A stretch of DNA of 56,510 nucleotides, taken from positions 1 through 56,510 of the forward strand of contig ONEY01000011.1 in assembly GCA_900316965.1 (NCBI GenBank), in the 5' to 3' direction. Origin of the DNA: an uncultured Bacteroidales bacterium. GTDB lineage: Bacteria > Bacteroidota > Bacteroidia > Bacteroidales > P3. The translations under genes were made by a program, and so were the position numbers. The notes under the pieces were generated by a model. The model had not been told where the DNA came from, did not search any database, and was given only the letters and a program-made list of their open reading frames with translations. Within the stretch, counting starts at the first letter, position 1, and the number at the start of each line of letters is the position of its first letter. Shown here one piece after another: positions 16,463 to 23,400 of this stretch.

Positions 16463-18241
16463 ATGAACAACATCCTTTTCTCTTTCCCCAAGCCTGAGAA
16501 CGAACCAGTATTAGGCTATGCTCCCGGCAGCCCTGAACGTAAAAATATTCGTGAGGCTCTCAACTATCTATACAATAAGATGACCGAAATTCCCGCCATA
16601 ATAGGCGGCAAAGAGGTTCGCACCAAAGATACCGGCACCATAGTAATGCCTACCGAGAACAAGCACGTGCTTGCAAAATACTACAAAGTAGGTGAGAAAG
16701 AAGTGAAAATGGCTATCGCCGCAGCCATGAAGGCACATGAGGAATGGGCCAACACACCCTGGATTGAACGCGCCAGCGTAATGCAAAAGATAGCAACCCT
16801 GGTGAGCGGCAAATACCGTTGGCTTATCAACGCAGCCACCATGCTCGGCCAAGGCAAAACCACCATGCAGGCAGAAATTGACTCGGCTTGCGAGCTCGTC
16901 GACTTCCTGCGCTACAACGCATACTACGCATCGCAGATTTACAGCGACCAACCCTGCAGCGACAAGGGCACACTCAACTATGTGACCTATCGTCCTCTGG
17001 AAGGCTTTGTCTTCGCCATCACCCCATTCAACTTCACCTCTATAGCCAGCAACCTTTGCCTGAGCCCGGTGCTGATGGGCAACACCTGCATCTGGAAGCC
17101 CTCCACCACGGCTATGCTGAGCAACTATATCCTGATGCAGATATACAAGGAAGCCGGTTTGCCCGACGGCGTTGTCAACTTCCTGCCCGGCAGCGGCGCC
17201 CTCATTGGCAAGGTGGCCTTTGCCGACAAGAATCTGGCAGGTGTCCACTTCACCGGCGGCACCAAGACCTTCAACGGTTTCTGGAAATCTATCGGCGACA
17301 ATATCGCCAACTATCGCACTTATCCCAAGATTGTCGGCGAGACAGGCGGCAAGGACTTCATCTTTGTACACAAGAGCGCAAATCCCGCACAAGTGGCCAC
17401 AGCAATAGTTCGCGGAGCCTTCGAGTTCCAAGGCCAGAAATGCTCGGCAGCAAGCCGCGCCTATGTGCCCAAATCGCTTTGGCCAAAAGTGAAAGAAATT
17501 GTCGGCAAGATGATTGACGAAATCAAAGTTGGCGACGTACGCGACTTCAGCGCCTTTGTCAACGCCGTTATCGACGAGGCCTCGTTTGACAACTGCATGA
17601 ACTACATTGAACACGCCAAGAAGAGCAAAGACGCCGAAATAGTCTTTGGCGGCACCGGCGACAAGAGCAAAGGATGGTTTATTCAACCCACTGTCATCCT
17701 CGCCAAAAAGCCCGACTACAAGTCGATGTGCGAAGAGATCTTTGGACCTATCATCACCATCTTTGTATACGATGACAAAGACTACGAAAAGACCCTGCAC
17801 CTCTGCGACGAGACATCGCCATACGCCCTTACCGGAGCCATCTTCGCCAGCGACCGCAAAGCGCTCCAGCTGGGTGCCGACATACTGAAATATGCCGCAG
17901 GCAACATCTACTACAACGACAAACCCACAGGCGCTGTGGTGGGACAGCAGCCCTTTGGCGGCGCTCGCGCCAGCGGCACCAACGACAAGGCTGGTTCGTA
18001 CCTCAACCTTATCCGCTGGACCTCGCCGCAAGCCATCAAGGAGACCTTTGACCCCGCCAGCAACTACAGCTATCCCTTCGTCAGCAACGAGGACAACCCC
18101 TACGTTGAAGTAAAAGCAGCAAAAGCAGTTGCAAAAAAAGCGCCAAAGGCTACCGCCAAAAAAGCAGCAACGGTTAAAGCCACCGCCAAAACCGTGAAGG
18201 CAAAAGCCACCGCTGCCAAGAAAACAGCAAAGAAGAAATAA
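16463..18241 (+). CDS. pruA: L-glutamate gamma-semialdehyde (P5C) dehydrogenase with Lys/Ala-rich tail
   Basis: A 592-residue aldehyde dehydrogenase of the PruA type, which oxidises glutamate semialdehyde (from P5C) to glutamate with NAD in proline and arginine catabolism. The N-terminus SFPKPENEPVLGYAPGSPER is typical of stand-alone P5C dehydrogenases. Catalytic Cys is C327 in FQGQKCSAASR, general base E293 in VGETGGKDF, with ITPFNFTSIASN for cofactor binding. The catalytic body ends near residue 549, the usual length of the family. A tail of 43 residues follows (nt 18110-18238), containing 16 Lys and 16 Ala and no acidic residue, like the C-terminus of histone H1. The reading frame is continuous, so the tail is a genuine part of the product. 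Confidence 0.93.
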   Translation: MNNILFSFPKPENEPVLGYAPGSPERKNIREALNYLYNKMTEIPAIIGGKEVRTKDTGTIVMPTENKHVLAKYYKVGEKEVKMAIAAAMKAHEEWANTPWIERASVMQKIATLVSGKYRWLINAATMLGQGKTTMQAEIDSACELVDFLRYNAYYASQIYSDQPCSDKGTLNYVTYRPLEGFVFAITPFNFTSIASNLCLSPVLMGNTCIWKPSTTAMLSNYILMQIYKEAGLPDGVVNFLPGSGALIGKVAFADKNLAGVHFTGGTKTFNGFWKSIGDNIANYRTYPKIVGETGGKDFIFVHKSANPAQVATAIVRGAFEFQGQKCSAASRAYVPKSLWPKVKEIVGKMIDEIKVGDVRDFSAFVNAVIDEASFDNCMNYIEHAKKSKDAEIVFGGTGDKSKGWFIQPTVILAKKPDYKSMCEEIFGPIITIFVYDDKDYEKTLHLCDETSPYALTGAIFASDRKALQLGADILKYAAGNIYYNDKPTGAVVGQQPFGGARASGTNDKAGSYLNLIRWTSPQAIKETFDPASNYSYPFVSNEDNPYVEVKAAKAVAKKAPKATAKKAATVKATAKTVKAKATAAKKTAKKK

Positions 18242-18260
18242 CCAATAGTTCCTCTTATCA

Positions 18261-18308
18261 AGGGGCGCCACTTGGAGACAAAACATCTGAGTGGCACCCC
18301 TGTTTTTA
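18261..18308 (+). terminator. Intrinsic terminator of pruA
   Basis: AGGGGCGCCACT (18261-18272) pairs with AGTGGCACCCCT (18290-18301) with one C/A mismatch and is followed by GTTTTTATTTTTG. It lies 20 bases past the pruA stop codon. Confidence 0.8.
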
Positions 18309-18356
18309 TTTTTGACAATACATTTTTATATATCATCACAAAGAGATTGTTTCATT

Positions 18357-18364
18357 TATTTTTG
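18357..18364 (+). promoter_or_regulatory. Putative -7 element (TATTTTTG) very close to a TTG start
   Basis: TATTTTTG lies 12 bases before the TTG start of the outer-membrane protein gene, which would give a nearly leaderless mRNA. A second copy of the same motif (TTATTTTTGACA context) sits at 18307-18314, overlapping the pruA terminator U tract, and would give a leader of about 55 bases. Which is used cannot be told from sequence. Confidence 0.35.
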
Positions 18365-18375
18365 ACACTAAGACA

Positions 18376-19110
18376 TTGAACAGAAAGATCATTCTTATAG
18401 TTGCGCTGGCATTCCTCTCAATAGCGACCAGCAATGCCCAAAACGACACTACCAGCCACTCTCCTACCCCAAAAGGACTTGAGGGGAAACATTGGGGGGC
18501 TGGCGTCTTTGGAGGTTTCGCCAACAACAGCCATATCATCAATGTGCTGTATGCCACCGACATGAAATACACTAACGGAGACGGCTACAGCGCAGGCATT
18601 TCACTTGCCTATCGCACATCATCGTGGCTCACACTCCATGCCGACATTGCCTTGTTGCAGAAAAACTACCGTTTAGATCGCGACAACCGATTTCTGTCAT
18701 TTGTATACACAGAGGCCACCAACAACTACCTCTCAGTGCCACTGATGGCCGAATTATCGATAGGAAAGGTTTTCCGCGTGTGCGGCATGGTTGGGGGATA
18801 CATGGGATATTGGCTATCGGGGCACCGACAAGGACAAAGCCTAACAGTCACTTACCTTATCACCAACAATGAAAAGGACACTTTCTTTGACGAAGACTAT
18901 ACCTTCAACGAAGAACGCGACAACCGATTTGATGCCGGAATCATTTTCGGTGGCGCAATACGCTGCGCCATAGCTCACAAGATAGACCTCTCCGCTGAAC
19001 TGCGCTGGTATTACGGTCTCACCGACATCCAACGCCAATACATGACCAACCTTAACCCTCGCTACAACACCACAAGAGTGATTCAGTTTGGCGTATCGTA
19101 CTGGCTATAA
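18376..19110 (+). CDS. Outer-membrane beta-barrel protein (TTG start)
   Basis: A 244-residue protein. The only start that keeps the signal peptide is TTG at 18376, giving MNRKIILIVALAFLSIATSNAQ with cleavage after Ala-Gln. The mature part alternates polar and hydrophobic residues in strands (YSAGISLAYRTSSWLTLHADIALLQKN, YLSVPLMAELSIG, MVGGYMGYWLSG) and ends with an aromatic residue (IQFGVSYWL), the pattern of small outer-membrane barrels of the PorT/OmpW-like superfamily in Bacteroidetes. No specific transport role can be assigned. It is followed after 12 bases by the S41 peptidase lipoprotein gene, and the two are likely co-transcribed. Confidence 0.8.
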   Translation: MNRKIILIVALAFLSIATSNAQNDTTSHSPTPKGLEGKHWGAGVFGGFANNSHIINVLYATDMKYTNGDGYSAGISLAYRTSSWLTLHADIALLQKNYRLDRDNRFLSFVYTEATNNYLSVPLMAELSIGKVFRVCGMVGGYMGYWLSGHRQGQSLTVTYLITNNEKDTFFDEDYTFNEERDNRFDAGIIFGGAIRCAIAHKIDLSAELRWYYGLTDIQRQYMTNLNPRYNTTRVIQFGVSYWL

Positions 19111-19122
19111 AAAACGAAACAA

Positions 19123-20334
19123 ATGAAAAAACACAACATATTAAAACTATCTTTTGTAATTGCTCTTTTGATGGTGTCGTGCCGCAAAGAGCCATTGGAC
19201 ATAGTGAATCCCGACAGACGATTTTGCAACAGCTATACATCTCAGTTTGAGACAGTATGGACAGGCATTGACCAAGGGTATCTCTTTTGGGAACGCGACA
19301 CAGTTGACTGGGACTCTGTCTATCGCAGAATGCTTCCCATATTCCAAAATTTCGACGCGAAAGGAGGTGCCTCAGACGGCGAGCTTACCGATGCCTACCA
19401 AAGCATGGTGAGAGGACTTTTGGATCACCACATGTATGTGCAAATAAAAAATCTAAAGACCGGCAACCCCATCTACGCCGACCCCGCATGGGATGAAGTG
19501 CCTATGCGCGACTACTACCACTACACCTACTTCGACAACCAGGTGGCTCTGCTGCCAACGATGGAAGGTGTGTCGGAATACCGAGCCGGCGGCAACTCCT
19601 TCCCTTGCTATTTTGCCCTATTCCCGGGAACGGCAGGCAAAAAGATTGCCTATCTGAGGTTCCGCTCATTTGCCGTGACCTCTGTAGTCAACTATTTGTC
19701 GGTGGCGGAACTGGCTCCGCTGCGCGCTTTCTACGGAACCAACATAACCAATGGAGTTACCAACGGATGGGCGGGACGCGACGAGGTTGAGGCCGTAATA
19801 ATAGATGTTCGCGGCAACGGAGGTGGTAATTTGGCTGACCTGAAACCTGTTGTGGGCAGCTTGGCCAAGAGCGATGTTCACCTAGGATACTCTCGCACAA
19901 AAGAGGGTCTTGGGCGCCTCGACTATAGCGCATGGACACCTTTCATAATCAACACACCCGCCAACCACTTAAACGGAGACAAAAAAGTGGTGGTGCTCAC
20001 CGATGTCAACTCGGTAAGTTGCTCTGAAATCACGGCTCTCTTTGTCAAAGAAATCCCCAATGGAACTGTGATTGGCGAACGCACCTATGGCGCCACATGC
20101 CCACTTATTACGGGAGGTCACGACATGCTATACAGCGGTGTTTTTGGCGATTACAATCAATACGGCTATTATGTATACACCAGCAACTTTGACGTTGTCG
20201 ACAACAACTACAAGTCGTTGGAAGGCGTTGGTGTGACGCCCGACATAGAGTGCCGGTTTGACCTCTCCGCCCTTCAAGCCGGTCACGACAACCAGTTGGA
20301 GCGAGCCCTCGAATTCATAAAAACAGGAAAGTAA
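19123..20334 (+). CDS. S41 family peptidase lipoprotein
   Basis: A 403-residue lipoprotein (lipobox VSC at C20). The C-terminal half is a tail-specific protease-like S41 domain: IIDVRGNGGGN (226-236), the nucleophile region VNSVSCSE with probable nucleophile S299, IGERTYG (317-323) and the family end motif EGVGVTPDIE. The Lys of the CtpA Ser-Lys dyad is not at its usual place, since GERTYGAT replaces GxPTFGKG. Instead a histidine pair lies in LLDHHMYV (102-103), which suits the tricorn-like S41B arrangement with a catalytic His. No PDZ domain is evident. It follows the barrel gene by 12 bases; the product probably works in the periplasm or at the outer membrane. Confidence 0.85.
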   Translation: MKKHNILKLSFVIALLMVSCRKEPLDIVNPDRRFCNSYTSQFETVWTGIDQGYLFWERDTVDWDSVYRRMLPIFQNFDAKGGASDGELTDAYQSMVRGLLDHHMYVQIKNLKTGNPIYADPAWDEVPMRDYYHYTYFDNQVALLPTMEGVSEYRAGGNSFPCYFALFPGTAGKKIAYLRFRSFAVTSVVNYLSVAELAPLRAFYGTNITNGVTNGWAGRDEVEAVIIDVRGNGGGNLADLKPVVGSLAKSDVHLGYSRTKEGLGRLDYSAWTPFIINTPANHLNGDKKVVVLTDVNSVSCSEITALFVKEIPNGTVIGERTYGATCPLITGGHDMLYSGVFGDYNQYGYYVYTSNFDVVDNNYKSLEGVGVTPDIECRFDLSALQAGHDNQLERALEFIKTGK

Positions 20335-20349
20335 CAATCCTGTTTTTTT
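20319..20349 (+). terminator. Terminator overlapping the S41 peptidase stop codon
   Basis: AAAAACAGGA (20319-20328) pairs with TCCTGTTTTT (20338-20347), and the T run continues to 20349. The stop codon (20332-20334) lies in the loop, so the terminator starts within the coding sequence. Confidence 0.75.
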
Positions 20350-20483
20350 GTCTGAAACATATCTTTATGGAATACAAAGGTTATACCTATTTCAATTATT
20401 GTCTGAAAAAAAAGATAGCCATGTAAAAAAACGAGACAAATTGTTACATATAGAGTGTAATGAATTTTGACAAAACTTTTTTT

Positions 20484-23400
20484 ATGAAAAAAATCTTCTC
20501 TATCTTGATTCTGGCTGCGGGGCTTTTCGCCTCTGCTAACGCCCAAAACTGCGTTGTATCGCTGCCTTACGATGTCTATACAACAGCGACGAATGTCGAC
20601 AGCTGCTGGACATTGTACAACGCATCGGTTAGTAATTATTCCATACAGTCGTCCAACAACAGCGTGAAAAGTTATGCTGTGTTGCCTTTGTTCGATATGC
20701 CCCTGTCGGCAATACATATACAATTAAGGTATTCTGTATCTGACAGCATCCCTGTAGAGATAGGCGTTATGACCAATGCCGCCGACACCAACACATTCCA
20801 GCCATACGACACGGTATATGGTTCTGGCTCGAACATTCTGTTAGGAAATTTAGATTTCGGTCGCTGGATGGGAACTGACGGTCATATTGCTATCCGCTGG
20901 CGTCAGGGTTACCTGCGCCGCGTGACTCTCGACACCGTCTATGGTTGCTACACACCCTACGATGTGGTACTCTCTAGCATTACCGCCACCTCGGTAACCG
21001 TCAGCTGGCGCAGCCGCACATTGGGTGCTGTCGGATATGAGGTAAGCGTGACTCCTTATCACGAGATTGGGTATTCAACCCGCTATACAACAGATAATAG
21101 CATCATTATAGATAGTTTGCAACCGGGGACTTATTACCAGGTGAATGTACGTACCGTCTGCGATAGTGGTAACAGCTATTCGCAGTATACCAATGTGGTC
21201 TTTTGCACCGATTGCCAACCCGTTTCAACATTGCCATATCGCCTGTTGCACAACGACCTTGGCCCTACGGTTGACGTAGTTCCCTATATGAATGTTCCTT
21301 GCTGGACCTACATCGAGCATCCTGAAAGCGGCTACTGCTATTGGGTGTCGCCCGAGTTCGACACCACACAGATTCGTATGGATCACCTGAAGTTGACTGC
21401 AGCTCTGCGATATACCAACGATATGGGCGCCACACTTCAGTTCGGAACAATGAACAACAATATGCAGGTCGGAAGTTTCAGCCATATTGACGGCATCAAC
21501 CTGCAGAACAATGTGACAAATGCCAGCACAGGTGCGCTGACTTTCTACTGCAATGACCGATCGGCAGGACGTCTGGCTTTCCGTGCATTCATTGGGAGAA
21601 TAAGAAACCTCGACTCAATCATCATCGAACAGGAGGTCTGCCATCCTGTTAAGAACATCGTCGTCACAAACCGCACCGACCATTCGCTGACCATCAACTG
21701 GACAGAGCAGGGCACCGCAACCCGTTGGATTGTGGATTGTGCAGCGCGAGACGACTCTTTCAGCCAGTCGCTTGTTGCAACAGCAAAACCGTTCACCATC
21801 AATGGACTTGCCAGTCATACCATATACAATGTCACTGTCCGCGCCATCAACGAAGGCGACACAAGCCTGCCTTGTTCCAAACAGATAACCACCGCTGTCG
21901 ACTCCTTGCACGCACTTGTCACCGTCCAGATAGGCAACCCGGGCAGTTCCTATTCCGCTCACTATCCTATTGAAAGATCTTTTAAACACTCTCTGACACA
22001 GACAATCTACCCGCTGACGCAATATTCGGCCGCTGGTTGGATTGACACCGTTTGGTTCTATTGCAATACATCTTTCAACGGAACTGGTCAGCTCGACACC
22101 TCGTTGACGCTCTATCTGGCTCATTTCGACACCACGGTGGCTCGCAACAACAACGATTGGGTGGAATTGGACTCTCTTGTAGAGGTCTACCACGCCAATA
22201 CCTGGCTTGCGCCAGGCGGCAACCGCTGGGTGCCAATACCTCTCCAAACACCGTTCTTTTACAATGGCGTAGACGAGTTGGCTGTGGTATTTCTTCATAG
22301 CAACAGTGTTTCAAGGTACAGTGGCGACTATTTCTCTTATTCTTCTGCTGGTAATGGAAGCCTTATGTTTAAAGGTGACGCTTCTCCGTTCCCGCTACAG
22401 CAGATTGCATCCGACGATTTCCTCGGCTCAAGAGTCACAAACAGGCCGGTAGTGCGCTTTTCTATGGTCACAAGCAGTTGTCAAAATGTTAGCAATGTCC
22501 ATATTGCAAGTGTCGACGGCAACGCGGTCCGTCTGCTGTGGAACGAATCCGGCAACGCCTCGCATTGGCAGGTGTCTTACACCGCCAACGACGGTAGTCA
22601 CAGCGGCACTCTCTTTGCAAACGACTCGACGGTATGCACTATCGGTGGCTTGCACGGCAACCATACCTACAAATTCTCTGTCCGTCCCATTTGCGGCGAG
22701 GGCGACACAGGCTACTATTTCGGCAACGTAAGCGCCTATATCGAAACCTGCCCTGTTCCCGACAGCGTTACTGCCGACGTCTCTATCGACCCATTGCTTT
22801 CCGACCAGGCTATCGTCAGCTGGCGCGAGAACGGCAGCGCTACGCAGTGGGAGGTGGCTTTCTCGGAAGTGACGGGTGCGGATTCTGCCTCCGCCCACTC
22901 AGGAGTGGTCAGCACTTCCACCAATCCTTTCACCCTTACAGGTCTTTACAGAAACACACGCTACAATATCAGAGTACGTGCCGTGTGTGGTGCCGACGAC
23001 AGCAGCTTGTGGTCGCAACCTGTGCAAATCTACACTAACCGAGGCTCTTTCTCGCACGACATCGTACAATTCGGTGAAGTTGGCTCTGATTACGATTATA
23101 GATCTCCTATCAATGGATATTATAGGCACACTTGGACTCAGATGATTTATCCTGCCGACTCGTTGAGAACCCCCTGTTATATAGATACCCTTTGGTTCAG
23201 TTCCGCCTCGGTGGGAAATGTTCAGCCGAAAGATACAAGTGTTACTGTCTATATGGGTCATACCCCGTGGAATGTTCATCCCAACAACACCAGCTGGTTC
23301 CCTGCCGATTCACTTACGGCTGTGGCTCACGCAACCGTTATGCAGCCCCAAAGCACTGGTTGGTTCGCCATACCGCTCACCATACCTTTCTACTACAACG

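Noticed and set aside
16568..18286. 572-codon minus-strand open frame opposite pruA
   Set aside because: Cys/Val/Gly-rich shadow translation with no domain; pruA is certain.
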